Positions 33,574 to 42,015 of a stretch of 64,000 bases of DNA are shown here, piece by piece. Within the stretch, counting starts at the first letter, position 1; the number at the start of each line of letters is the position of its first letter. The notes beneath the pieces were generated by a model, which was not told where the DNA came from, made no database searches, and was given only the letters and a program-made list of their open reading frames with translations. Where the stretch lies: assembly GCF_035762905.1 (NCBI RefSeq), contig NZ_DASUCC010000103.1, positions 22,566 through 86,565 of the forward strand. Direction: 5' to 3'. Position numbers and translations under genes: made by a program. The DNA is from DASYTH01 sp035762905 (GTDB lineage: Bacteria > Actinomycetota > Actinomycetes > Mycobacteriales > Pseudonocardiaceae).

Positions 33574-34584
33574 ATGCCCAATCTACGCTGGGACCTGGCC
33601 CTTCCGCAGGGCGCGAATCTCGAGTTGGGCGGCGTCGCGGCCGAGGAGGGCTGGCGGCGGATGCTGACCGCGGCCGAGGAGGCCGAGCGGCTCGGCTACG
33701 ACTCGGTGTGGGCGCTGGACCGGACCGAGACCCTGCCGCGCCGCGAGCCCCATCCGGTGTTCGACGGGTGGACCACGCTGGCCGCCGTCAGCCAGCGCAC
33801 CCAGCGGGTCGGGCTCGGGCACCTCGGCGTGGGCGCGCCGGTGCGGGACGCCGCCGAGCTGGCCAAGCGGGCCGCCTGCCTGGACGTCATGTCCGGCGGC
33901 CGGATGACCCTGGCCCTCGAGGCCGACGGCTACCCACCCGAACACGAGGCGCACGGCCGGCCGGTGCCCGATCCGACGGCCCGGCGCGCGGGTCTGGTCG
34001 AGACCGTGACCGCGGTGCGCCGGCTGTGGACCGAGCCGCAGGTGAGCACCGACGGCCCGCACGTCCGGCTGGACCGGGCATTCGGCTTTCCCCAGCCGCT
34101 CGCGGCGCGCCCGCCCGTGCACGTGTTCGACGACGACCCCGGCGCACCCAGTTCGGTGCTGGCGTCGGTGGATCCGGCCGCCATCGACGGGGTGATCTGG
34201 CATGCGGCGCCGGAACAGGTGCGCGCCGGCACCGACGAACTGCTCCGCCGGTGCACGGAGACCGGCGCCGACCCCGACCGGATCGAACGCACCGTGCTGC
34301 TGGAGTGCCGCATCTTCGACACCGTCGACGAGCGGGACACCTGGCTGGCAACGCCCTACGTCGTCATCTTCTGGAGCGAGCACCCCGACCTGTACATGCG
34401 GCGCAACGTGGCCGGCACGGTGGCGGCGGCGCGCGAGTCGCTGCAGCGCTACGTCGACGCCGGCGCCACCCGGTTCCTGGTGTGGTTCCGGGACTATCCC
34501 GAGCTGACCAGCGTGCGGCGGCTGATGACCGAGGTGGTGCCCGGGGTGACCGGGCCGCGCGAGTTGGTCGCCGAGGTGGCCTGA
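33574..34584 (+). CDS. LLM-class flavin-dependent oxidoreductase
   Basis: A 336-residue luciferase-like (TIM-barrel) oxidoreductase. It starts LRWDLALPQGANLEL, followed by AAEEAERLGYDSVWALDRTE, RVGLGHLGVGAP, and CLDVMSGGRMTLALEADGYPPE. Some residues fit the F420-dependent branch. The mitomycin cluster also contains luciferase-like/H4MPT-reductase-like genes (MitH, MitK, MmcI and MmcJ, as recalled). The ATG follows ggagga. It leads a coupled plus-strand operon (hydrolase-like, P450, aldo-keto reductase, toroid-like). Either F420 or FMN could be the cofactor. Confidence 0.8.
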   Translation: MPNLRWDLALPQGANLELGGVAAEEGWRRMLTAAEEAERLGYDSVWALDRTETLPRREPHPVFDGWTTLAAVSQRTQRVGLGHLGVGAPVRDAAELAKRAACLDVMSGGRMTLALEADGYPPEHEAHGRPVPDPTARRAGLVETVTAVRRLWTEPQVSTDGPHVRLDRAFGFPQPLAARPPVHVFDDDPGAPSSVLASVDPAAIDGVIWHAAPEQVRAGTDELLRRCTETGADPDRIERTVLLECRIFDTVDERDTWLATPYVVIFWSEHPDLYMRRNVAGTVAAARESLQRYVDAGATRFLVWFRDYPELTSVRRLMTEVVPGVTGPRELVAEVA

Positions 34585-36155
34585 TGTCCAGGTTCCTCAC
34601 CGAGGACTGGCTGCGCCGGGCCGGCGCGGCGTTCGCCCGGCTGCCGGTGGACGACGGCAGCGCGGTGCGCATCGGACTGGCCGTCACCGACGCGCCGGAC
34701 GGCGTGCTGGACGGACTGGTGCTGGCCGTCGACATGGCCACCGGCGGCATCCGGTTCGACCGGGATTCCGCGCCGGAGAGCGGAAACCCGACGCTGTGGC
34801 TGACCCACGATGCGGCGGCCGCGCTGCTGCTCGGCTCACCCGCCGAGCGGGTCGGGGTCTTCGAGACCGGGGCGAACCGGGCCAGCGGCAACTTCACCGA
34901 GATGTTCTTCCTGGACCAGGTGTTGCAGCAGGACAGCGGCGGCGTACTGGCCGAGCTGCGGGCGCAGACCTCGGACCTGCCGGCCGGTTTCGGGCGGGAC
35001 GGGTGGGCGTCGCCGGCCGATGCCGCACCGAAGGATTCCGGCGAGTCGGCCGCGGTGGCCGCCGCGACCGAGGCGCTGCCCCGGACGATGGCCCGGCTGC
35101 GCGAGGAGTTGGGCCGGTCCACCCCCGGTGCGCAGCTCTACGTGTCCCTGCACGGCCGCCAGGTGGCCGATGTCGGCCTGGGTACCGCCCGTCCGGGAGT
35201 GCCGTTCTCCCGGCATTCCCCCACGCTCTGGTACTGCTGCGCCAAACCGCTCGGCTCGGTGGCCGTCGGCCGGCTGTGGGAGCGCGGCCTGCTCGACCCG
35301 TTCGACCCGGTTTCGGCGTACCTGCCGGACTTCACCGGAGACGGCCGGGAACGGCTGACCCTTGCTCAGATCATGACGCACACCGGCCCGGTGCCGACCG
35401 GCCGCGATCCCTTGCACGGCTGCCTGTTCGGCCCGGACGACCTGCGCCACAAGCTGGTTCGCGAGCTGGCGATGCCGCCGGCCGAACCGGGCCGGGTGAA
35501 CTACACCCAGTGGTGGGCCTGGCTGCTGCTGGCCGAGGTGATCGAGGCGGTGGACGGCCGGGACTACGACCGGTACGTCACCGAGGAGATCCTGACGCCG
35601 TGCGGCATCGCGGACAGCACCCGGGTCCGACTGTCCACCGCGGACTTCGCCCGGGTCGGGACGACGCTGCCGGTGCTGTACATCAACGCCAACGCCGGCC
35701 CGGCGGCGCCGACCTACTGGTTCTCCAGCGCGGCGGCCACCACCTGCGCGCTGCCCGGGGTGAACACCAGGGGCCCGATGTCCGACCTCGGCCGGTTCAT
35801 GGAGATGCTGCTCGCCGGCGGACGGGCTCCGGGCGGCCGCATTCTCGCCCCACCAACGGTTTCCGCGCTCACCGCCCGGCACCGCAACGGCATCCGGGAC
35901 CGGTTCGGCAACGCCGACTGGGGGTTGGGGTTCAAGCTCGAGTGCCGGCACCTCGACCCGGAGCTGACCGCGTTCAGCCGGCACGCCTCACCGCGCTCGT
36001 TCGGTCACGAGGGTCTGTGGACCGCGGTGTCGTTCGCCGACCCGGACGCCGGCCTGGTGGTCGCCCTGCATCTGAACGGAAAGACCCGGCACGAACGGCA
36101 CGGTGCGCGGATGGCGCGGATCTGTGACGCGGTGTATGAGGACCTCGGAACATGA
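34584..36155 (+). CDS. SCP2-like domain fused to a class C beta-lactamase-fold protein with Cys at the nucleophile site
   Basis: A 523-residue protein. Residues 1-125 resemble a sterol-carrier-type (SCP2-like) domain (GLVLAVDMATGGIRFD; ASGNFTEMFF). From about 165 it is a class C beta-lactamase/esterase fold with LDPFDPVSAYLPDF and a MTHTGP block. The usual SxxK motif reads C218-C-A-K221, so Cys replaces the nucleophilic Ser; the YxN motif reads Y307-T-Q. The third motif is HEG (FGHEGLW). It starts on TGATG after the luciferase-like gene. An acyltransferase or amide-forming role is possible, or a non-hydrolytic one. Confidence 0.72.
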   Translation: MSRFLTEDWLRRAGAAFARLPVDDGSAVRIGLAVTDAPDGVLDGLVLAVDMATGGIRFDRDSAPESGNPTLWLTHDAAAALLLGSPAERVGVFETGANRASGNFTEMFFLDQVLQQDSGGVLAELRAQTSDLPAGFGRDGWASPADAAPKDSGESAAVAAATEALPRTMARLREELGRSTPGAQLYVSLHGRQVADVGLGTARPGVPFSRHSPTLWYCCAKPLGSVAVGRLWERGLLDPFDPVSAYLPDFTGDGRERLTLAQIMTHTGPVPTGRDPLHGCLFGPDDLRHKLVRELAMPPAEPGRVNYTQWWAWLLLAEVIEAVDGRDYDRYVTEEILTPCGIADSTRVRLSTADFARVGTTLPVLYINANAGPAAPTYWFSSAAATTCALPGVNTRGPMSDLGRFMEMLLAGGRAPGGRILAPPTVSALTARHRNGIRDRFGNADWGLGFKLECRHLDPELTAFSRHASPRSFGHEGLWTAVSFADPDAGLVVALHLNGKTRHERHGARMARICDAVYEDLGT

Positions 36156-36196
36156 CCACCGCCGAAGTGCTCTTTCCCGCGGAGGCGGCAGCATGA
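36152..36196 (+). CDS. 14-codon mini-ORF coupling hydrolase-like and P450 genes
   Basis: An ATG overlapping the hydrolase-like stop (ATGA) opens 14 codons encoding MTTAEVLFPAEAAA, whose TGA overlaps the P450 ATG (ATGA). It would hand ribosomes from one gene to the next. A very similar sequence (TDDVLFPPEETA) precedes the SDR start at 15871. Whether the peptide itself matters is unknown; it may only be a translational relay. Confidence 0.4.
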   Translation: MTTAEVLFPAEAAA

Positions 36197-37374
36197 CCGA
36201 GTACCTGGACCTGGGACCGTCCGCGACCGGTAGGCACTTCCATCCGCTGCTGGACCGATTGCGCGCGGCCGGGCCGGTGCACCGCGGCGAGTTGCCGGAC
36301 GGGTCGCTGGTCTGGCTGGTCACCCGGTACGCCGACGTGCGGGCCGGACTCGCCGATCCGCGGCTGTCGCTGTCCAAGAAGCACGCCGGGAAGTGGGTGG
36401 GCTTCGGGCTGCCGCCGGTGCTGGACGCGAACCTGCTCAACATGGACCCGCCGGACCACACCCGGATCCGGCGGCTGGTCGGGCCGGCGTTCGGCCCGCG
36501 GCGCATCGAAGCCCTGCGGCCACGGATCGAGCACATCGCCGCCGAGTTGCTGGCCGCGATCGCCCCGCGCGGCGCGGCCGACCTGGTCGCCGCGTTCGCC
36601 GCGCCGCTGCCGCTCATGGTGATCTGCGAACTGCTCGGGATCCCGCCCGCGGACCGGGCGAACCTGCGCGGCTGGACCAACGCCATGCTCACCGGCGCGC
36701 CGGACGCGGACACCGCCAGGGACAGCATCGTGCGCCTGATGGTGACGCTGATCCGGCGCAAGCGCACCGAACCCGGCGACGACCTGATCTCGGCGATGGT
36801 CTCCGCCAGGGACCGCGGCGACCGGCTGACCGAGGATGAGCTGACCTCGCTGGCCTTCCTGATTCTGGTGGCCGGCTATGAGGATCCGGCCAACCTGATC
36901 GGCAACGGCGCGGTGGAGCTGTGCCGCTCGCCGGCACTGTGCTCGACGCTGCTGGCCGATCCCGACGCCGCGGTGACGGAACTGCTCCGCTACGACACCT
37001 CGGCCGCGGTGGCGCCGCGCCGGTTTCCCGTCGAGGACATGGAGATCGGCGGGGTGACGATCCGGGCCGGCGAACCCGTGCTGCTGCTGATCAGCTCGGC
37101 CAACCGCGATCCTTCCGTGTTCCCGGCGGCCGGCGAGGTGCGCCTCGACCGGTCACCCAACCCGCACCTGAGCTTCGGCCACGGCATCCACTACTGCCTC
37201 GGCGCCGGCCTTGCCCGGCTGACGGCCACGATCGGCCTGACCACGCTGGTGCACCGGCTGCCCGGCCTTCGCCTGGCCGTACCCGAGGCCGCCCTTTCCT
37301 GGCTGCCGGCATTCCGGGTGCGCAGCCTGACCCGGCTACCCGTCGTCTGGAACCCCTCCGAAGGAGAGTCATGA
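36193..37374 (+). CDS. cytochrome P450 with Asp-Pro in the I-helix
   Basis: A 393-residue soluble bacterial P450. The haem loop FGHGIHYCLG contains Cys335, and the ExxR is E263-LL-R266. The I-helix reads AGYEDP (227-232): the usual acid-alcohol pair (E/D-T) becomes Glu-Asp, so the conserved Thr is missing and a Pro follows. That is uncommon and may change oxygen activation or indicate a non-hydroxylating reaction. It sits between the SCP2/beta-lactamase-like gene and the aldo-keto reductase in a fully coupled operon (ATGA at both ends). The substrate is probably a cluster intermediate. Confidence 0.85.
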   Translation: MTEYLDLGPSATGRHFHPLLDRLRAAGPVHRGELPDGSLVWLVTRYADVRAGLADPRLSLSKKHAGKWVGFGLPPVLDANLLNMDPPDHTRIRRLVGPAFGPRRIEALRPRIEHIAAELLAAIAPRGAADLVAAFAAPLPLMVICELLGIPPADRANLRGWTNAMLTGAPDADTARDSIVRLMVTLIRRKRTEPGDDLISAMVSARDRGDRLTEDELTSLAFLILVAGYEDPANLIGNGAVELCRSPALCSTLLADPDAAVTELLRYDTSAAVAPRRFPVEDMEIGGVTIRAGEPVLLLISSANRDPSVFPAAGEVRLDRSPNPHLSFGHGIHYCLGAGLARLTATIGLTTLVHRLPGLRLAVPEAALSWLPAFRVRSLTRLPVVWNPSEGES

Positions 37375-38393
37375 AGCGCAGAATCCTTGGTGGCACCGGA
37401 ATCTCGGTCAGCGAGTACGCGCTGGGCGCCATGATGTTCAGCTCCTGGGGCGATCCCGATCCGGACAACGGCATTCGGGTGATCCACGCCGCCCTCGACG
37501 CCGGCATCAACTTCGTCGACACCGCCGACGTCTACGGCGAAGGCGAGTCCGAGGAGATCGTCGGGCGGGCGCTGCGCGGCCGCCGGGACGAGGTGGTGCT
37601 GGCCACCAAGTTCCACAGCAGCATGGGCCCGGACGCCAACCACTCCGGCAACTCCCGCCGCTGGCTGCTCCGCGCGGTCGAGGACAGCCTGCGCCGCCTG
37701 GACACCGACCACATCGACCTCTACCAGGTGCACCGCCCCGACCCGCACACCGACATCGACGAGACCCTGTCCGCGCTGTCCGACCTGGTCCGCGCCGGCA
37801 AGGTCCGGGCCATCGGCACCTCCGCGTTCGCCGCCGAGCAGATCGTCGAGGCCCAGTGGGTCGCCGAGCGCCGCGGCCACATCCGGTTCCGCACCGAACA
37901 ACCCGCCTACTCGATCCTCGCCCGCGACGTCGAGCGCGACGTCCTCCCCACCGCGTCGCGCTACGGCATGGGTGTCCTCACCTGGGGCCCGCTCGGCGCG
38001 GGATGGTTGTCCGACAAGGAAATCCGCCCCGGCATCGGCCGCGCCAAGCTCGAAGCCGACCGCTTCGACCTGTCCAACCCCGCCAACCAGGCCAAGCAGG
38101 CCGCCGTGGCCGAACTGCGCAAGCTAGCCGCCGACGCCGGCATGCCGCTGACCCACCTTGCCCTGAACTTCGTCCTCGCCCACCCCGCCGTCACCTCGGT
38201 CCTCATCGGCCCCCGCACCCCCGACCAACTGACCGATCTCCTGGCCGCCCTACCCTCCACTGTGGACTGGTCGATCCTGGACCGCATCGATCAGACCGTG
38301 CCCCCCGGCACCGACCTCAACCCCGACGACCGCCGGCACACCCCACCCCCGCTGGCCGACCCGACGCTGCGCCGCCGCCCCGAGGCCCACTGA
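37371..38393 (+). CDS. aldo/keto reductase
   Basis: A 340-residue AKR of the YajO/PhdYeuE-like group. Tetrad residues are visible: Asp and Tyr in FVDTADVYGEGES, Lys in LATKFHSS, His in YQVHRPDP. The cofactor-binding end includes LTHLALNFVLAHPAVTSVLIGPRTPDQL. It overlaps the P450 stop by ATGA, and its own stop overlaps the next start as TGATG. From about 37,700 its codons become almost purely C-ending. It probably reduces a carbonyl of a cluster intermediate. Confidence 0.85.
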   Translation: MKRRILGGTGISVSEYALGAMMFSSWGDPDPDNGIRVIHAALDAGINFVDTADVYGEGESEEIVGRALRGRRDEVVLATKFHSSMGPDANHSGNSRRWLLRAVEDSLRRLDTDHIDLYQVHRPDPHTDIDETLSALSDLVRAGKVRAIGTSAFAAEQIVEAQWVAERRGHIRFRTEQPAYSILARDVERDVLPTASRYGMGVLTWGPLGAGWLSDKEIRPGIGRAKLEADRFDLSNPANQAKQAAVAELRKLAADAGMPLTHLALNFVLAHPAVTSVLIGPRTPDQLTDLLAALPSTVDWSILDRIDQTVPPGTDLNPDDRRHTPPPLADPTLRRRPEAH

Positions 38394-39286
38394 TGTGCGC
38401 CGACCGGCTCGAACGCGCGGAACAATTCATCTGGCTCACCGGCAGGGCCTTGGAACAACACCGCTTCGCCCACGCCTTCCTCGGCGCCCCGGCCGCCGCC
38501 GTGGAAACCGCCCTGCTGTCCTACCTGGCCCCCTCCGGCGGCTATGCCCACGCCCTGGAACCCGACCTCCGCGGGCCCGCCCCCGAACCCCTGAGCACCG
38601 CCGTCGCCCTCCGTATCCTCACCGAGACCGGCCGCCTCACCAACCTCGACTCGTTACTCTGCTACCTCTCGGAAACATCCACCCCCGACGGCGGCCTCCC
38701 CGCCCGCAACCCCGCCGCCGGCGCCTACCCCGCCGCATCCGCCGTCCCCCCCATCCCCAACCCCACCGGCGCCCTCCAGTCAACGGCCCCCATCGCCGGC
38801 ATCCTCCACCGCCACCGCGTCCAGCACCCCTGGCTCGACCAAGCCACCCAGTTCTGCTGGACCGCCCTCGAGTCCCTCACCGACTCCCACCCCTACGAAC
38901 TGGCCGCCGCCGTAGAATTCCTGGACGGCACCCCCGACCGCTCCCGCGCCCACGCCGTGTCCCGCCGCCTAGGCGAACAGGTCCGCGACCGCCACCTCGT
39001 CGTCCTCGACCCCGACCGGCCCGACGACCACCCCCTCCCCTCCAACTACCCGCCCGGCCTGTACCACTATCCCTACGACTACGCCCCCACTCCCGACTCC
39101 GTGGCCCGCTCCTGGTTCACCGATGCCGAGCTGGACCGGGCGCTGGACTTCCTGGCTCACCAACAGGAGAACGACGGTGGCTGGCGCATGCGGTTCCCGG
39201 AATGGGCGCCGGGCACGCGCCTGGAGTGGCGGCCGATCCTGACGGTAAATTCGCTGTTGATTCTGCGTTCGTACAGCCGGGTGTGA
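38393..39286 (+). CDS. hypothetical protein with alpha-toroid (prenyltransferase/cyclase)-like repeats
   Basis: A 297-residue protein. Repeats such as PSGGYAHALEPDL, STPDGGLPARNP and the terminal QQENDGGWRMRFPEW resemble QW-like motifs of terpenoid cyclase/prenyltransferase alpha-toroids, but there is no DxDD or other catalytic motif, so no reaction can be given. A TTA codon occurs at 38654. The first 700 bases are extremely C-rich; from about 39,110 codon use returns to normal. It is last in the plus-strand operon started by the luciferase-like gene, directly before the repeat block. Confidence 0.6.
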   Translation: MCADRLERAEQFIWLTGRALEQHRFAHAFLGAPAAAVETALLSYLAPSGGYAHALEPDLRGPAPEPLSTAVALRILTETGRLTNLDSLLCYLSETSTPDGGLPARNPAAGAYPAASAVPPIPNPTGALQSTAPIAGILHRHRVQHPWLDQATQFCWTALESLTDSHPYELAAAVEFLDGTPDRSRAHAVSRRLGEQVRDRHLVVLDPDRPDDHPLPSNYPPGLYHYPYDYAPTPDSVARSWFTDAELDRALDFLAHQQENDGGWRMRFPEWAPGTRLEWRPILTVNSLLILRSYSRV

Positions 39287-39293
39287 ACTGCCG

Positions 39294-40047
39294 ACCCCAG
39301 CAACCGAGGTCCCATCCCAACCCCCGAGTTGCCAACCCCAGTAACCGAGTTGCCGTCCCCAGCAACTGAACTGCGGCCTCCAACACCCGAATTCCCGTCT
39401 CCAACACCCGAGTTGCCGGCTGCAGCGGGTGAACCGCCGGTTCCGGTATGCCGGGTTGGCCTGGGTGCCGTCCCCGGCTACGTCGGAACGCTCGGGTCGG
39501 TCACCCTGGCAAAGCTGGGCCCGGCGTTCCGCAGCACGGCTGTGGACAGGTGCTCGCCGCACACAGCCGGGGCGCGGCCTGCCCACAACCGTGCACCGAA
39601 TCACCCGCTCACCTTCCGACCACCGCGAGTCCCACCGCCGACACCCGATTCCTTAACCCGAACACCCGAGTTACCGACCCCAACAACCGAACCCTCGACC
39701 CCGACACCCGGGTTACCAATCCCCATTGCTCGAGTTGCCTACCCCACCACCCGAGTTGCCTACCCCACCACCCGAGTTGCCAACCCCACCATCCGAGATG
39801 CCGACCCAACAGCCGAACTCCCAACCCAACACCCGGGTTACCCACCCCACCACTCGAGCTGCCGACCTACAACCGAACCTCAACCCACCCCGGGATGCCA
39901 CACCCCAACACATGAGTTGCCGACCCCAGCAACTGAACTGTCGGCTCCTACACCCCGAATTCCCGGACCCAGCAACTGAACTGCCCGTTCCGGCGGCCGA
40001 GTCGCTGACTCCAGTTGGCAACTCCAGTAACCGAATGCGGCTGGCAG
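39294..40047. repeat. degenerate tandem repeat array, about 21-base unit
   Basis: The non-coding DNA after the toroid-like gene is filled by degenerate direct repeats of roughly 20-22 bases, consensus near ACCCGAGTTGCCNACCCCA. Cleanest copies are at 39,730-39,800, where three successive units are almost identical; others surround them at 39,294-39,425 and 39,650-40,047. Unit length near two helical turns would place protein contacts on one DNA face. The apparent proline-rich reading frames through it are a by-product of the unit length being close to a multiple of three. Confidence 0.75.
39409..39598 (+). repeat. left arm of a large imperfect inverted repeat
   Basis: This arm pairs, with gaps, with 40090-40258 in reverse orientation. 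Perfectly shared blocks include cctgcccacaaccgtgcaccg (21 bases, at 39578-39598) and gcacggctgtggacagg, while gcgttccgc is also common to both. The arms enclose about 490 bases of the 21-base repeats. No gene is seen here. Confidence 0.7.
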
Positions 40048-40089
40048 CCAACCACAACCGTGCAACCTGCCAAGGTGACGCGCCCTGCC

Positions 40090-40258
40090 CGGTGCACGGT
40101 TGTGGGCAGGCCCGCGCCCGGTGTCCGTGTACGAAGCGGCCTGTCCACAGCCGTGCCGCGGAACGCCGCGCCCCGCTCTGTCAAGGCGCCCACCCCGGCG
40201 TTCCGACGCCGCCGGGAACCTCTGCCAACCAGCAAAGATTCCCCTGCAACGCAACTCG
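40090..40258 (-). repeat. right arm of the large imperfect inverted repeat
   Basis: This is the reverse-complement partner of 39409-39598. It ends with gcaactcg, the inverse of the repeat-unit core, so the arms begin and end in repeat-like sequence. It stands about 90 bases before the DUF222/HNH gene. It may be the remains of a mobile element or a structural site. Confidence 0.7.
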
Positions 40259-40347
40259 AAAACCAAGCGAATGGCACATTCATCCGTCGAACACCTGATC
40301 GAGTGAACAATCTGGGAAACGCCCCCCGGCACCGATAGAATGGCGGC

Positions 40348-41574
40348 ATGAGCGCAGCCCAGGAATTCACGGCCCTACGGGGTCCCGAGCTTCCGGCTGC
40401 GCTGGTGGAAATCTTCGCCAGAATGCGGCGTGACCATGCCGCCGCGCTGGACATCATCAACGAAATGGGACACCGGCAGACCGAGGTGTTCGCCGGCTAC
40501 CCCAGCCTCGCGAAGTACCTGTCGGACCTGCTGCGGATCACCACCCGCAAGGCCTCGGCGTTGATCGCGCAGGCTGAGCAGGTCGCCGAATCGGTCACGC
40601 CGGTGGGTTATGTGGCGCCGGCCAAACTGCCGCTGGTGCGCCAGGCCTTGCACGAGGGTGTTCTCGACCCGGATCACGTGGAGGCGATCGCCGAGGCGGT
40701 GCGGGCGATCCCGGACTGGGCCGGAGCACAGAACCACCAGGTGGTGGAGTCCGCATTGACCGAAACCGCGCGCACTGCCGATGCACGGGTGGTCAAGCAG
40801 TATGGGCGGATCCTGCTCGCCCGCATCGACCAGGACGGTGCGGACCCCCATCAGGAAGACACGCTGGCCGAGCCGGTCAACGAGCTGCACCTCACTACCC
40901 AACCCAATGGCTGGGTCAAGTTCCGAGGGATCTTGGACCCGGAAGCCGGTGAGGAGTTCGTCAGCCTGATCGGAGCGTTGAGCCTGCCCCAGTCCCCATC
41001 CGAGGGTGTGCCCGAACCACGTCCGGCCGAACGCCGCCGGGGCGACGGGTTGGCGCAGTTGTGTCACAGTGCCGCGCAGCTTGATGAGGCCACCGCCGGG
41101 GGAACCAAGCCACACCTGCACGTCTACCTCGACCTCAACACCCTCCTGCAGGGCATCGGCACCGCCACGTTGGACGGCGGGGCATTCCTCCCGGCCACCG
41201 CCGTGCGCCGCATCGCCTGCGACGCCGGATTGATTCCGGTGGTGTTCAACGGCGAGGGCGTGCCGCTGGATCTCGGTCAGGAACACCGGCTGGTCAAACC
41301 CGGCCAACGCAAAGCCCTCATCGCCCGGGACCGGGGATGCGCCTTCCCGGGATGTCATCTGCCGGCCAGATGGACCGACGCACACCATATAAAACACTGG
41401 GCGGATGGAGGCCCGACCGACGTCGGAAACATGGTGCTCTTGTGTAGGAGACATCACCGGTTGGTGCACCACTCCGACTGGGCGATTCGGATGGTGAACG
41501 GGTTGCCGTACTTCCGGCCGCCGAATTGGCTGGATCCGAACCAGAAGCTGATGCGCAATGTGCTTCGACAATAG
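40348..41574 (+). CDS. DUF222/HNH endonuclease domain protein (REP13E12-type)
   Basis: A 408-residue protein. The N-terminal DUF222 region (about 1-290) is helical and includes TRKASALIAQAEQVAES. The C-terminal HNH nuclease core is CAFPGCHLPARWTDAHHIKHW, followed by GGPTDVGNMVLLCRRHH. It is the family of 13E12-repeat genes of mycobacteria and their relatives, often present in many genomic copies near repeats. No strong ribosome site is visible at the ATG. Its position beside the large inverted repeat suggests a selfish or homing element inserted in the cluster. Confidence 0.88.
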   Translation: MSAAQEFTALRGPELPAALVEIFARMRRDHAAALDIINEMGHRQTEVFAGYPSLAKYLSDLLRITTRKASALIAQAEQVAESVTPVGYVAPAKLPLVRQALHEGVLDPDHVEAIAEAVRAIPDWAGAQNHQVVESALTETARTADARVVKQYGRILLARIDQDGADPHQEDTLAEPVNELHLTTQPNGWVKFRGILDPEAGEEFVSLIGALSLPQSPSEGVPEPRPAERRRGDGLAQLCHSAAQLDEATAGGTKPHLHVYLDLNTLLQGIGTATLDGGAFLPATAVRRIACDAGLIPVVFNGEGVPLDLGQEHRLVKPGQRKALIARDRGCAFPGCHLPARWTDAHHIKHWADGGPTDVGNMVLLCRRHHRLVHHSDWAIRMVNGLPYFRPPNWLDPNQKLMRNVLRQ

Positions 41575-41606
41575 ACACCGGGCAAGGAGCCAGCGGGCCG
41601 ACTCGG

Positions 41607-42005
41607 TTACTCGAGGATTGAGTAGATCTTGTCGGGCTTCAGGCGTACGACGACGAAGTCGTGATCGTCTAGGGGTTCCGGGGCGAACTCGTCGTAACTC
41701 ATCCCGGTGTACTTGTAGGACAGACGATCCATGAAGCCGTCGCGGTTGGTTACGGAGAAGGTGACGGTGCCGGTGATGGAGGCGTAGGTGTAGGGGGCGG
41801 TGTCGGGGTTGACGACGAGGGTCATGCGGTTGTCGCGGCGGAGGTTGCGTTCCTTGATGCTGCCGAAAAGGATGGCGAACAGTACATCGTCGCCGTCGCG
41901 GTCGATCCAGACGACGGAGCAGTGGGGGGTGCCGTCGGGGTGGATGGTGGCGACGGTGGCGAAGACGGGGCTGCCGAGGGTCTTGCGGAGGGCGTCGGTG
42001 AGCAC
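41607..42005 (-). CDS. PPOX-class F420-dependent enzyme
   Basis: A 132-residue split-barrel protein of the pyridoxamine-oxidase-like F420 family: FATVATIHPDGTPHCSVVWID, IKERNLRRDNRMTLVVN, YASITGTVTF and the C-terminal FVVVRLKPDKIYSI. It starts with GTG after aaggag, whose first bases lie in the P450 stop codon (TAAGGAG). It is last of the minus-strand group methyltransferase - P450 - PPOX, so it may reduce an intermediate made by the P450. Whether the cofactor is F420 or a flavin is not seen. Confidence 0.8.
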   Translation of the reverse strand: MLTDALRKTLGSPVFATVATIHPDGTPHCSVVWIDRDGDDVLFAILFGSIKERNLRRDNRMTLVVNPDTAPYTYASITGTVTFSVTNRDGFMDRLSYKYTGMSYDEFAPEPLDDHDFVVVRLKPDKIYSILE

Positions 42006-42015
42006 GACGGGCTCC

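Noticed and set aside
39329..39979. A 216-codon Pro/Thr-rich frame in the repeat block
   Set aside because: The repeats give proline-rich readings because their length is near a multiple of three; units are degenerate with insertions and deletions, and no ribosome site or conserved domain is seen.
39294..40047. Possible CRISPR array
   Set aside because: The repeats are contiguous and degenerate, without regular unique spacers, and there are no cas genes.
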